DNA of 64,000 nucleotides from Fagopyrum homotropicum (lineage: Eukaryota; Streptophyta; Magnoliopsida; Caryophyllales; Polygonaceae). The stretch lies in contig BSWB01000001.1 of the NCBI GenBank assembly GCA_033239125.1, positions 25,447,501-25,511,500 on the forward strand. The letters run 5' to 3'. The translations under genes and the position numbers were made by a program. Below the pieces are notes generated by a model. That model was not told the origin of the DNA. It made no database searches and saw only the letters and a program-made list of their open reading frames with translations. This document shows, piece after piece, positions 44,805 to 57,510 of the stretch (positions are counted from its first letter, which is position 1; each line of letters begins with the position of its first letter).

Positions 44805-45426
44805 AGATACTCCTTAGGTCATATCTAAGCTTGGGAAGAGACTTACTTGGTGATTCCCCTTTCCTAGTTACCGAAGATTACAAGTTCTAGGTAGTAAAGG
44901 ATTCAAAACCATTTACTAGGTTGAGTATGCCTTCTTCTTGCCTTTGTGAGTTAACCTGTTACTTACCCGGTAAAGGTAAGTTCTATTCCCTTACGTTGAG
45001 TGGTTGGGTTAAGCCTATGATCCTTACCTTAGAAACCTTGAGCCTTACCGAGTGAAAGGTTCCTTTTGGTTATGGATAGTGGATTATGTGAGATGTCCCT
45101 CGTGATCGATCCCACCTCAGAAACATCCTTCCTTAGCAAACTCCTATCTTGTCCAACGATTATAGTTTGTCTTGAATAAAAAACAACTGGATGTTTTGAT
45201 CTCTAGAATCTCATATCTCTCTTTTACACTGATAATATCTTTGATCTTTAGAATTATTTGCTTTTCCTTGACCATTGATTTCACCATAGTCCCTGAGATC
45301 GACCCTGGAATACTTGCTTGTACTGAGATTGATCCGTACATTGCGGGTTCGCAATCGTTCAAGCTTTTATTTTAGGATCATAAATTTAAAACTTGTTTTG
45401 TGTGAACAAGCTTTTTACAGCGAACA
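44805..45426 (+). mobile_element. 3' part of family E LTR, copy 2
   Basis: Counterpart of 23829-24450, ending AGCGAACA directly before the gypsy RT fragment. Confidence 0.7.
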
Positions 45427-46738
45427 CGGGTACCACCAAATCCGCATGGCCGAAGGTGGCGAATGAAAAACGGCTTAAAAAACGAAGCATGGTCTCTATG
45501 AGTGGCTTGTCATGCCATTTGGCCTCTCCAATGCCCCGTCCATGTTCACGCGCCTCATGAACCATGTCTTGCGTTGATTTTTGGGTATTTTTGTAGTTGT
45601 TTATTCTGATGATATCTTAGTTTTTAGCACGTCTTTGGATGAACACATCGGGCACATTCGCCAAGTGCTCGGGTGCCTTGGACAAGAGCAATTGTTTGTA
45701 AATTTGAAGAAATGTGTCTTTTGATCGGACACCACAGTTTTTCTTTGCTATGTCGTGTCTAAGGATGGACTACGAGTGGACAAATCAAAAGTTTGCGCCA
45801 TTCGAGAGTGGCCCACTCCTACTACGGCCACCATTGTTCGAGCCTTTCTCGGCTTAGTGGGCTTCTATCGACGCTTGTCAAGGACTTTAGCTTGATAACA
45901 ACACTGTTACATGAGCTTACTACTAAAGGTGTCACGTTTGAGTGGCATGACACCCATGCTCGAGCGTTTGATTCGCTCAAAGACCGTCTTTGTAATGCGC
46001 CACTACTCCAACTTCCAAACTTTTCTAAAACCTTTAACGTGGAGTGTGACACATCTAATGTAGGCATTTGGGGGGGGGGGGGTTCTCCTACAAGAGAATC
46101 ATCCCATTTCTTACTTTAGCGAAAAATTTTCCGGTCCTTTACTCAACTATCCAACATATGACAAGGAACGATTAGTGATCGGGACGTGAAGTTCGTAAGT
46201 CATGTTTGGAGAATGTTATGGGCAAAACTCGGAACAAACTTGTTATTTTCAAGTAGTTGTCATCCCCAAACCGATGGTCATATAGAGGTGGCAAATCGGA
46301 CTCTCGGCGCAAATGCATACAAGTTTGTGCGCTTACACTTTTCTTTGATAATGTTGGAGCGAAGCTCTCGGACCGTGGTGATGGACCATTCCACGTCTTA
46401 TCCCGCTATGGCCTGAATGCATACAAGTTGCAGCTTCCGGACAACTATGACGTGCACCCAACGTTTAATGTCAAGGATCTTGCACCGTACGTTGAGTCCC
46501 TATTTGACGAAGGTGAAACGGAAATGTTTCTTGTCCAATATGGGGGGACTGATGCGCCCTTGACCACCATGTCCCACGATGAGGAAGACGAGGCACTTCG
46601 GGTTCGCTCCGATGGACCACTCACCCGTTCCCGTGCTAAGGCCATCGTCCAAGCTACCGGGTCCATCATTGCCCGCATTTTTGCTTGTCACAAACCCATT
46701 AGTAGCATACAGTGTCTCTACTCCACCATGGCATGAGT
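45427..46738 (+). pseudogene. Deleted gypsy pol pseudogene, copy 2 (uninterrupted)
   Basis: Same order as copy 1: RT (YHQIR near 45431, VMPFGLSNAP, VVYSDDILVF), RT thumb and RNase H start (45760-46185), integrase HPQTDG region (46180-46300), and tail (GPLTRSRAK, ending TGA near 46736). The solo LTR that splits copy 1 is absent, so the original junction is visible near 45750. The G run is 13 long here (46069-46082 region) against 12 in copy 1. Stops and both internal deletions are shared, so the element was already dead before duplication. Confidence 0.92.
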
Positions 46739-47112
46739 CATGTCAAGTCGGCAACGTTCCAGTGCATTTAGTTCGGAAACTAAACCTTTAACATTATCAA
46801 AACTTAATTTCCAGAAAATAATTTCCGAATTTAAGATTCGACTTTTGGTTTTGGAATTTAATTCGGAAACTAAATCTTTAACATTTTTAGGCTTTTTATT
46901 TTCGGAACTTTAATTTCGACTTTATTTCTGTCATTTACTTTTCCGACTCTTGGTTTGACCACATCCACTATATAAGCGATGTTTTGCTCATTTGTAAATC
47001 ATGTTCATTTTGATTAAGTATTTTCCTCCTACTTACTTGAGCATTAATCTCTCTTCCATCCTCTCAAAGTTTTTCTTTTGGATCTTCGATCCAAACTCAT
47101 CCACATTCGAGT
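46739..47112 (+). promoter_or_regulatory. LTR-like tail with TATA box, copy 2
   Basis: Counterpart of 29157-29530; TATATAA at 46969-46975. Continues at 49799 after the old solo LTR. Confidence 0.6.
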
Positions 47113-49798
47113 TGTAATACCCCGAAAATTTATTCCGCATAATACCGGGTTAAACCGAATTGCGACCCGCTAACCTTTCTTCATTTTAAATAATATAAAA
47201 CAACACTAGATACTATCATTTTATGTGACCATAATTCACATAAAGTGATAAATATTGTACTTAACTTATATAAAATGATAGATATGTAAACTGAATAATA
47301 ATTTCCGTATGTTGAAAACCGAAGAATAATTCCGCACAATTTAACGACGCTTACTTTCAGCCATCTTTTAAATTGAGGAGCAGGCCCAACAGTTGGCCCA
47401 ATTACCCAGCCGGCCCAACTTTAACCTTAACCCTAATCCTAAACTTAATCTAATCCTAAACTTAACCTAATTTTCCCCTAATCCTGCCGCTGCGTTATCC
47501 CTCCCTACCGCACAACACTTCAGCCTTCGGTAAACAACACCACCCCACCTCCTTTCTGCTCAACCGCCAGCACCACGAGTCGGGGACGTAGGTGCACGCT
47601 TCGCCTCGCCTTCGCTAGGAGTCAGGAGAGTCGAGCAGCCTTCTACACAACCGACTCAGCCTGGTGTGTCATGCCGAACTGCTCCCTGTCTTCTGCAGCC
47701 AGCAAACCAACCAGTCCCTGCGCCAGACCTTGCCTATCGACGCCGACCAGGTGAGTACAACCCTTACCTCTCCTTCCCCTGGGACATTTCAATCCCGCTG
47801 ATCAACTCCCTGCTGCACAGCGAAGAGAAGAGTTCAGCGCCAGAACACCGGCCTCGCTAGCGCCACTGGAGCCAGCATCGACGCAACCACTCGAGTCCTT
47901 CCAGGTGACTACCACAGCAACGAACCAACCCTCCTAGCGTGAGACTCGACAGTCTGTAGGCAAGGAAATCGAAGAGGATCTAGTCCCTCCCGCCACTACA
48001 GTGGTACAACAGAACCGACCCAGCGACCCGGAGGTGGTGGTGCCAATCGAAGCTTCAGCAGCGGACCTCCTCCCTTGCTGCAGTCCGGTAGGTGGCCTAA
48101 CCCTCTTCGTGAACTTTGAACCGTAATCCTTGGCTGCTCGTTTTAAGAAGAACACACACATGTTATAAACTTATGTTGCTTAGTTTTACTTATGAATGAA
48201 TTGTAATTCATGGGACTCGAACTGGGGATGTGTGGGTTTAGTTTTGGTCCAGAAATGTTGACAGTAGGTATCGAACTAGAGATCTCTTGCATATGCCCAT
48301 TTCTAGAATTTTTGTTTTACTCATAAGCTGACCTTTTGGAGGATAAGTTTCGATGCCTTAAAATGAAGATCCACCGTTGAATTTTTAATATGTTGTAGTT
48401 TGAAATACACAGTTTACTGTGTTAAATTTTGAGAGAAAGTTAACGGTCGGATTGAGACATACAAGGTCTTGAAGTAGGACAGTTGGGCTGTTTTTGCAAA
48501 AGAGGAAGAAAAATGACTAAGTGTAGAAATGTTATTTTTACGCCAACTTAGAATTTCATGGGAGATTTATGGTTAAGTATTTTAAAGAGATCTTGACACA
48601 TATACTTAGTAGGTATATCATAGAAGTTTTAGAATTTTTATTCCGGATTTTTATCTTTTTATTCAAGCCTCGTATCTTAACCCAAAGTTGGACCTTCCGA
48701 CTTTTTGTGAAAATCTAGAATTTTGTGTAACTATTATAAATCTTTATCAAACTTTTCAGTAAGAACTAGATTGTGGAAAAGGGTTCCAAAGGAGAGTTTG
48801 AAACTAAGTTATAGACAAATCTGGGAGTTTCAGAACCGGGGGTAAAATAGTCATTTTACCTTAAGAGGGCATTTTAGTAATTTTTCTCTTGATGAGTTTG
48901 TGCATCATAGAAGTTATAGACTTTTAAGATTATGGGATGTATTTTGATCCACGTGCCTTGTATGAAAGGCGTTTGAGTTTCTACGGTTGTAAACCGAGTT
49001 AAGATTGTGAGAGTTGTGGTCTGATTCAGGTAAGTCCTTGCGACTTAATTAGCTGGTTTCTGGATATTAGTTGGGTGATGATGGTTGTGTGTGTACAATG
49101 TATTTTATAATAAATAACAACTTGTTAGGACGACCGTGGTTATTATGTTTTAAGGCCCAAGTGTATGTATAACGGGCCGTGACATCACTGCCCAGCTTTG
49201 CCAGGAGACTGGGAGGTTCTCTATACCCAGACCATACAGGTACACGGTGAGATGCATCGGATCCACTCCTGATGGGTACATGGGGGCGGAGGCGAGGTTT
49301 GGGAATCCCTTGTGTCACAAAATAAGTATCATTAGAGTGAATGACTTAAATGAAGATAATAAATGGATTGTTCGAAAGCGTGATGAGTGTGTTTATTATT
49401 TTATGTGTGTGTGTGCTATTATTATTCTCCTAATGTTTAGATAATTAGCTAATGGTTGTTTTATTGTGTTTTTAGATTTACTGCAGGTTAGAACAGCAGT
49501 TGAGTGATCCGGAAGTAGTGGTCAACCGGGTCTCCGTACTCTTTAGAGTGGGGGTTTGAGTTGTTGCTTTGTTGTCTTTCCCTTTTGTTATGACAGTTGT
49601 CTTTTCCGTTGTTTAAGTACGATAGGCTGTTAGACTTTGTTGTATTCATCCTTTTACAAATACATTTTATGAATTTCTGTTTTTCTTATTTGTGTCTTGT
49701 TGCAAGATCCTAGTAATATTGTTGTCAAACTGAGGTCAGGACCCATTGTGAGGTCCTAACCTGTAATATCCTGGGTTCCGAGAATCCGGGGTGTTACA
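47113..49798 (+). mobile_element. Old solo LTR, copy 2 (orthologous insertion)
   Basis: 2,686 bp with the same cgagt duplication (47108-47112 and 49799-49803) as 29531-32214. Hairpin i at 48908-48926 has lost one pairing (gactttta for gacttcta). Hairpin ii starts at 49030 and the predicted intron is 49030-49486. Few substitutions separate it from copy 1. Confidence 0.93.
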
Positions 49799-49803
49799 CG
49801 AGT

Positions 49804-49959
49804 ATTCATCAAGAATCAACTCAATCGATCCACTTCAAGGCTTGATCGATCAATCTAGATCGACTCAATCCCTCAATTTTTGCCTCCATCTCTAAGAAGT
49901 AGTTGACATTTCAGCTGGATCTAGATTCAGAATATTTCATTGACGTGTCCAACGACGCA
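49804..49959 (+). other. Remainder of gypsy LTR-like tail, copy 2
   Basis: Counterpart of 32220-32375; no gene. Confidence 0.5.
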
Positions 49960-51216
49960 TCAGGAGATAGTAGGGGAGCCTCGGGAGATCTTTTTATCAA
50001 GGGACAAGGTGACGTTAAAGTCCCCAACAAAGGCCCAAGGGGATCCGGAGTTAAGTAGACTAAGCGTAACAATGCAGTACGTCCCAAAGACTAGTTCGGT
50101 CTTCAAGGATGTTGTTTGCGTAGATGAAGAAGCACTCGAATAGAGTAGGGGAGGGAGTGGGGTTTGCAACGGAAGGTTTGGAGATGAGGCAGTGAATGAG
50201 TTGATCATTGATGAAGTTTGGGTTAAGGTGAAGGGTATTGGAGTTCCACAACACCCAGATGCGGCAGTTACAAGCATAGGGGGAGTTTGAATGATGCTTC
50301 CAACTTGGAAGAAGGCGCGAGGACATGTGACTCATTCTAGTCCCCTTGATTCTGGTTTCAATGATGGCTATTACGTCAAGATTATGATGCTTGACAATAT
50401 CCATGATAGCTCTTCTTTTTTAGGGTGGTTTAGTCCCCTAATGTTCCAAGCGTAAAGGTTGAGATTCATTGGGGGGCGATGGTGGAACCAGGGTCATCCT
50501 TGATGACTGACGAGGATAGGGTAGGGGATCGGGGAGGGAGAAAGGGGATGGGGTCTCAGGGAGCGCAAGAGAGAGTGTTTAGTCCTTGGGAAGGGGATTT
50601 GAAGAGGAAGAGCTAGGAGCAGGATTATCCGAAGGTAGGGGGGGAGGGTAGAGTCGCAGTAGAAGAGAGCTCATTAGAGAGGTGAGCATGCGTGGAGGGG
50701 ATCAACGACAGAATGGAGGGTTTGGAAGTAGGGCTTAAAATCATTATGGATCAACGACAGAGCAGAGGGTTTGGAAGTAGGGCTTAAAATCATTATGGAG
50801 CCAAGGGGTTAAAATCATTATGGATGAGAAGAGAGGCATTGGTGTGGGTAGAAGTGGTTTAAGGTAGGATCTTTGAAGCGATATGGGCCAAGGGCTTTCT
50901 TTGCCAAGGGCTTTGGGGGACCTTCAGTCCTACATTGGTGACCAAACACCATGCATGTAGGGCAATGAACCGGTAACCGGTCATACGTGACTCTTTGAGG
51001 CTCCATCGGGGCTATTAAGAAAGATTTCCCTAATCACAGAAGCTTTGACGTCCACCAAGATTCTAGCAAAACCGAGTCTATCCTGGTTTGCGGAGAATGA
51101 GTTGGTGAGAATGGGGTGCTGATGGTCAGTCCGATATTTGCAAGCATATGGGGAGACCAGAACCTATAGTTGAGGTCATGGAAAGATGCCCAAACAGAAT
51201 GGACGAGAGACTGGAA
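49960..51216 (-). pseudogene. L1-type LINE fragment, copy 2
   Basis: Counterpart of 32376-33640, with the zinc knuckle (50818-51006; one residue differs, HCPTC for HCLTC) and the endonuclease N-terminus (49960-50404). The right end joins the next monomer directly at ataat (51212-51216), where copy 1 has a solo LTR. Confidence 0.85.
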
Positions 51217-51446
51217 TAATCAATCCGATTTGAATATAATATATATTATTTTGATTTGTTTTTCAAAGTAAGCATAATATCAATCCAATTTAAACACAAA
51301 ACCAGAGAGCGTCCCGCGTGGACATTAGGCTATTACTCATGTAGTCATGTACACGAGTAAACTCAGTTTTTTAGGCAAAAATGAATATCACATTCTCATT
51401 CTCACCCATACATTTTCGAAGTTCTACAACCCTTATTATCACTTCT
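51217..51446. other. AT-rich monomer filler, copy 3 side, first part
   Basis: Equivalent to 35520-35748; ends in cttct (51442-51446), the target duplication of the following solo LTR. No gene. Confidence 0.6.
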
Positions 51447-54327
51447 TGTAACACCCCAAATCCGCGGGACTCGGGATGCTACGGGTTGGGACCCCACAAT
51501 GGGTCCCGACCCTTAGCCTGACAACAATTTCACCGGATCTTGCAACAAGGCACAAATAAAGGCCAAAAACCGAAATACATTTTTATGCAATGAAAAGAAA
51601 AACCCGAAAGAATATAACAAAGGACTTCAGCCGACAATACAACCCCAAAGACTAAACGTCATACAACATACAATAAATACAATACTCAAACTCGACTCCA
51701 CCCAAAACCCAATCCTAAAATGTACGGACCCCGGCTGCCCACTCTTCCGGATCTCTCGGCCGCATTCCTAACCTGCAAGGCAATCTACAACAATCGGTAT
51801 AAAACCGTTAGCTCATATTCTAAGCATTAGGATCAATGGGAAAGGCACATACACAAGTAATCTCATCACAAGCATACAACATACATAAAAGCACACCAAT
51901 CCGATTTATTATCTTTGTTATTATTAGGTCGTATCCCGTTCTAATTCAACTTAGGTTTGTGACACCCGCCTCGGTCCCTACTTACCAGCATGGAACGGTA
52001 CGGATGCCTCCGACCGTCTAACCAGCACGGGCTAGTCGCCAAGAACCTCCTAGACTCTCGCAAGAGCTAGGCAGATGATGTCACCGCCCGTTATCATACA
52101 CTTGGGCCAAAATAATAATAATATATGAAGGTCGGTAATCCTATGTCCGGTTCAGTTGTTATAACATAAACAATAAACATATACCACCAAACACACATCA
52201 ACACTAATACAAGGAATACGAGCTAAGTAAGTCCGGAGACTTACCTCGTCACCACAATCAACTCACAACACTCTCGCTTCCTTAGGGGAGGAAGCCCATA
52301 ACCTGCTGACAAGAAGATAACTATATCAACAACAACCCACTCACAATAGAAGTCTTAGACTTCTATACAAATGATCTACGCAAGAACATTTGACTCTCAA
52401 TTCTAGGACCGCATCCTAGAATCCCTCGTGCTCACATCACACTCAATAGAAGCTAGAAGTCCTAAGACTTCTAAAACTTCGGATCTCGCAAGATCATAAC
52501 TCTCAACACCTTTAGGATACTCTCTTTCTAGTCCACAACCTCAACAGACATATAACCATAATCTTAATCTTCATAAGCACACAAGATCAACCCAAACACT
52601 CAACGCTCTACAATCCTCACAAGATAACATCAACACCTCAAGCCTTATAATGATCATAAATCCTCAAAACTCACCTAAGGTCCCAAGCCACTACTTGGCA
52701 TTCACTCTAAGTTATGCTAGATCCATCATAGCATGATACTACTAAACATAACTAGATCGAGGGAAAGGATACTCACATGACGTCAAAGACGAAAATCGAA
52801 CGAATGACGACTTGGACTTGTTAGGTCTTTATCGGGACGCTTCCGAACCTAACACCAAAACTATACAAATTTAGCTTATACGCTAAATTTGAACGGAATA
52901 ATTAACATATATAAATCTAAGGAAAATCCCACTTTTAAAACCCAAGTTAAAACCGTTTAAATACTTTCCGGGACATTTATACAATTATATACACATGGGT
53001 CATAATATATAACAAATATAACTATAGGAATAAAATCCGTTATAAAACTTTGGTTGGAAGTCCGTAAAAACATTTTCCGGGCAACTCATGAAGTTCCATA
53101 AACTTGGAATATTTTCTGTAAATTAAAAATCTGGGCCAAATCTGTAATTAATCATGCAGGGGGCATATTTTCAAATCTCTAAAACTTGGGTCAAATCTGT
53201 AATATGAAAATACAGGGTACTTTATTTAATTACATCCAAAATGAGGAAGCCCCGATTGAAAACAGAGAAAGGGTTTCAAAACCCATTTGCGGCGGAGGAG
53301 GAGAAGACATGGAGCTGCTCGCGACGAGGCAGGGCTCCTCCGGCTAGGGCAACGCGAGGCAAGACGGCGGAGCTGCGAGGCTATTCGAGGCGGTTGCAGA
53401 CTCCGGCTCTAGGGCAGGCGAGGGAAAACAGCACCGAGTAAGTCTTGGTTGCACAGTAGGCGGTTGAGGGCTGCACAGGCGGAGATTGAGGGCTGCGCAG
53501 GCTCCGATATCCGGCGGCAAAGGTGGAGGCTAGGGCAAGGCGATTCCGATGTCCGACGGCGTTGCTCCTGGTTGTAGAGATGGTGCGGCATACAGGGCTC
53601 AATGTTGAGCGTGCAGAGGTGTTCGATCCGAATCACGCTGGGATCGAAGGCTTGTAGAAGGAAGTGGTGATGATGCACAGGGAGAAGGAGGATGGTGGTG
53701 GTGGCAGTAAGCTCTAGTGAGGAGGCCAGGAGGGAGAAGGATGGAGGGTGCCTGGTGAGGTGGTCCAACCTGGAGGAGAAGGTGGGGGCTCACCTGGGCT
53801 TTGAGAGGAAGAGGAGAGGGAGAATGTAGGGGTAAGGAGACCAAAGGGAAAAAGATCGAAGGGGTCGAAGGGTCCAATTTCAGAGGTTGCAGGCTGCAGT
53901 GCAGAGGGGTAACGAGGAGACAGCCTGCTGGTGGCAGGGGCAGCGAGGAGTCGGCCTCTCGACCTCCTCCTTGAGCGGGAAGACGCCACAGGCACAGAAG
54001 ACGGAAGGGAAGGGGATGAAAGAGACCAAAAAGAAAAAAAAAAACTAAAATAATTATAAATAAAATAATTAACAAAAGAAATGAATACAATATACACTCG
54101 ATTTAAAAATATCGGATCCGAAAACTTTCCGAACTTTTCCATAAAATAAATTTCGGAAAATATATAAATAAAATATATGTATCAATATATTTCATATTCA
54201 TATATAATCTGTTTTAAATTATCATTTTAATCTCGTACATATTTTACGAGAACAATTTCTATATCGGAAATCATTTTAATCCGGAAAAATGAATATCGAA
54301 AACGCACTCAATAAACGGGGTGTTACA
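51447..54327 (-). mobile_element. Solo LTR (family B), minus
   Basis: 2,881 bp, plus reads TGTAACACCCC...GGGGTGTTACA, flanked by cttct (51442-51446 and 54328-54332), with the empty site near 35743. In element sense: AT-rich U3, GC-rich leader (53240-54020), hairpin i (52347-52365), hairpin ii (52227-52244), and a predicted intron at 51773-52244 (472 nt). Overlapping minus frames at 53381-54142 are Pro/Ser/Leu-rich leader artefacts. The region 51963-51970 lacks a short block present in the other family B LTRs (cacgag...cgcctcgg shortened). Confidence 0.93.
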
Positions 54328-54332
54328 CTTCT

Positions 54333-55055
54333 TATTATTGAGACGTGTCATTTTTCAGCAAATATCACCCACATATATAATTATAACGTGGTTTTATCAA
54401 AAAAAACTGTAGTCTAATTTTAAACCTAAATCATCCCTACTAATTATAATCACATCTGATTTTATTTTTATTTTTCTATTCCAAATCCCACGTATACCAA
54501 CTCAAACTATTTTTATGAGTTTTTTTATTTATTAAAATTAAATTATAGTAATTATTAATAAGGTCATAGTAAAAACGTTATCTCCACTTTTTTTACTTAT
54601 AAATATCAATTAATGTTTTTTCAATTTTTCATCGACTATAACTAATAATTCGAATTTTTATTAATCAAAATATTTCTGATTTAGAAAGAAATAATTTGTA
54701 TTGTAACATATTCTAAATATTATATAAAAATCCGCATAAGATATGGGTAAGGAATTAATTACTTAGATAAACGAGATAATATAATTTGTTATTAAGGAAA
54801 TCAATCACGAAAGTATACTTGAAGAACATAATCTCAGTAATTTTCTAAAAGAGAACAAACTAAAATGAATTATAATAGAATAATACTTTAAAAAATTTCA
54901 ATTTATTGAATAAATTACTTTTAAAGCTCACTTTAGAAAAACGGTCAACAGTGTAAAAAATTTCAACTGGAAAATTGGTCGAACAGTTATCGGGCAATGT
55001 CCGAGAGAGCGCGCTTATTCTTCTTCTTCTTCTTCTTCTCTTAATAAGAAAGTAT
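54333..55055. other. AT-rich monomer filler, copy 3 side, second part
   Basis: Equivalent to 35749-36454; ends in a CTT microsatellite two units longer than in copy 2 (55016-55040). No gene. Confidence 0.6.
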
Positions 55056-55146
55056 TTGAAATAAGCAGTTGGCAGGAATTTGTTGTGTGTTGAAACCCTA
55101 CTTTCTCTCTTCTCTAAGATCTGTTGTTGTCTCTCTCTGGTAAACA

Positions 55147-55503
55147 GTGATGTATATGCTAAGTTTTACGTTCACGGTGACGCTCGAGCCTGCGTATATG
55201 TTCCTTAAAAGCCTGGAGGCGATGCATGCGATGCATTCATGGGCGTCGATGATCATTTATAACCGAGATAAAACCATGATAGTTACTACGAATGAAGATA
55301 TGACAGTACACGCATCGCTCAGAATGGAGGATTCTGGTGTTGATTCTTCTACAACCGATGACGGCGCCATTCAAGTCCATCTACATTCTTGGACTCGGAG
55401 TCTCTGTCCTGCAGTCATTCATCAGATGGAGACATCGATCCGGATTTACAAGAATGATAATTCCCCAAATCTTTTCTGCTTTGCCAGCAACGCGGATCTC
55501 TAG
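55147..55503 (+). pseudogene. Forward arm coding remnant, copy 3 (least damaged)
   Basis: 118 codons starting ATG at 55147 after a leader with aaaccctactttctctc. It includes MFLKSLEAMHAMHSWASMI, DKTMIVTTNEDMTVHAS and AIQVHLHSWTRSL, and ends at TAG just before a gtatg donor-like site. It may be a first exon whose reading frame originally continued past the donor. Family unknown. Of all arms in the window this one is the best for identifying the parent gene. Confidence 0.5.
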
Positions 55504-55958
55504 CTTTCCCTGTTGGTATGATTAATATTCCCAGGGATTTGATGATTTTGAATGTGAGGAATCTTGAATTGTGTTTGTAGGAGATGATAATTCACCGATT
55601 GATTTGGGTAAAGCAATGTTTATGTTAGTATCTTTTGTTCCTAGTAAACAAATTCAAGCTTAATAGAATTGGTTAAGAAATGGCAGTACACTAATCTATT
55701 GATTATGTTTATGTTAGTATCTTACGATCATTAATCTATTGATTATGCCTAATAGAATTGGTTAAGAAATGGCAGTACACTAACATAAATCAAGAACCCT
55801 CAGAAGAGATTTGTTTACTAAGAACAAAAGATACTAACATAAACATTGCTTTACCCAAATCAATCGATGAATTATCATCTCCTACAAACACAATTCAAGA
55901 ACCCTCACATTCAAAATCATCAAATCCCCGGGAATATTAATCATACGAACATGGAAAG

Positions 55959-56370
55959 CTAGAGATGCGCGTTACTGACAAAGCAGAAAAGATTTGGGGA
56001 ATTATCATTCTTGTAAATCCGGATCGATGCCTCCATCTGATGAATGACTGCATGACGGAGACTCCGAGTCCAAGAATGTAGATGGACTTGAATGACGCTG
56101 TCATCAGTTACAGAAGAATCAACAGCAAAAGCCTCCATTCTGAGCGATGCGTGTACTGTCATATATTCATTTGTAGTAACTATCATGATTTTATCTCGGT
56201 TATACACGATCATCGACGCCCATGTATGCAACGAATGCATCCCTCTAGGCTTTTAAGGAACATATACGCAGGCTCGAGCGTCACCGTGAACGTAAAACTT
56301 AGCATATACATCGCTGCTTACCAGAGAGAGACAACAATAGATCTTAGAGAAGAGAGGGAAAGTAGGGTTT
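55959..56370 (-). pseudogene. Inverted arm coding remnant, copy 3
   Basis: Minus 93-codon frame at 55959-56240, nearly identical to the copy 2 inverse arm, with the same frame loss upstream near 56248. The plus frame 56082-56483 is its antisense shadow. Confidence 0.5.
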
Positions 56371-56415
56371 CAACACACTACAAATTCCAACCAATTGCTT
56401 ATTTCAAATTTCAAC

Positions 56416-57510
56416 TCAAAAGCATTGCGTGCATGTTGCTATCATGTTTCCATTTCATATATGCTTATGGCTACAACACATAACTGCTCAAGTCGAACTT
56501 TTTGCATTGGAGTCTGCTCACCTGTCAATGTGTTTACAAAAAGTTAGTCGCCTATTACAATTTGTTCACTAAAACTGATGTTAATTGCTTCGGATCATTT
56601 ATTAAGATTTTGTGAGATCATTAGATATCTTAGGATATATTGAATTTAATTTTGGAAGATTTTAGTAAAAATAAAATAAAAATGTGTGCAAGGAAAAAAT
56701 AATTATGAGTTAATAAAAAAATATATAATTATTATATAATTAAAAATAAGCAAATGTACAATGTTGAAGAGTACGATCATCTTTGTTTCAAAACGGTTTA
56801 AATTGTAATCAAAGTAGTTATTTACGTTAGGAATCGGAAAATATAAATATAATACGTAAAAAAAATTTGATCGTTATCTAGAAAAAATAATAACGTACAA
56901 AAATTTTATCGTTATTTGGAATAAAATAATTACGTACAAAAATTGGAAAGTTTTATAAGGTAAAAATAAATCCTATCAAATCCAAAAAGGTTTTATTGTT
57001 ATCAAGGAAAACGAAAGTTTTTTTAATTATCAAGAATAAAATAATTAATAACGTAAAAAAATTGGAAACAAAGAAAAGTATTATTATGTAAAAAAATTTG
57101 ATTGCTATCTGGACTAAATGAATAACGTTAAAAGGTTGGAAATTTTAATAACATAAAAATAAATCCGAATAAATTATAGATTTTGAACGGTGCCCGGAAA
57201 GCATTACAAAGGGAAAATATAATAGATTAATAACGTTAAAAATTCGTAAAACTTAATAACGGAATATTTGATTATTTTCAAGAATAAATTAGTAACGTAA
57301 CAAAAACTAATTAAAGTAGAATTTGATCGATTATCAAGAATAAATGACAGATTTTGAATGGTACATGGATGACGTTAAAAATTCGGAAACATGAATAAAT
57401 TAATAAAGTTAACTTGGAGCCGTGAATAAATTTATACCGTTAAAGAACTACTATCCACAAACAATTTGATCATTGAATATCCGAATAAAATTGGTGAGAG
57501 ACGGTACTTT
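56416..57510. other. AT-rich monomer filler, copy 3
   Basis: Equivalent to 3781-7045 without insertions. No gene. Ends with acttt (57506-57510), the target of the following element; the intact site ggtactttgaatacgg is at 7031-7046 and near 41869. Confidence 0.6.

Larger units (their letters stand above)
37383..55979. repeat. Tandem array monomer, copy 2
   Basis: 18,597 bp. Removing the two insertions absent from siblings (38534-41494 and 51447-54332) leaves 12,750 bp, within 10 bp of copy 1. It preserves the empty sites of five copy 1 insertions: the MULE (41522 region), foldback (42083 region), gypsy element (42840), solo LTR (45750) and family E LTR (51212). Confidence 0.9.
55056..56415. 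repeat. 1.36-kb imperfect palindrome, second complete copy
   Basis: Counterpart of 36455-37815, same arms and centre. The forward arm keeps the ATGTATATGC frame (55147-55503, 118 codons); the inverse arm keeps only the shorter minus frame (55959-56240). Confidence 0.88.

Noticed and set aside
53381..54142. Four overlapping minus frames up to 163 codons
   Set aside because: Same GC-rich leader region in the solo LTR 51447-54327; low complexity, not conserved as protein between family B LTRs.
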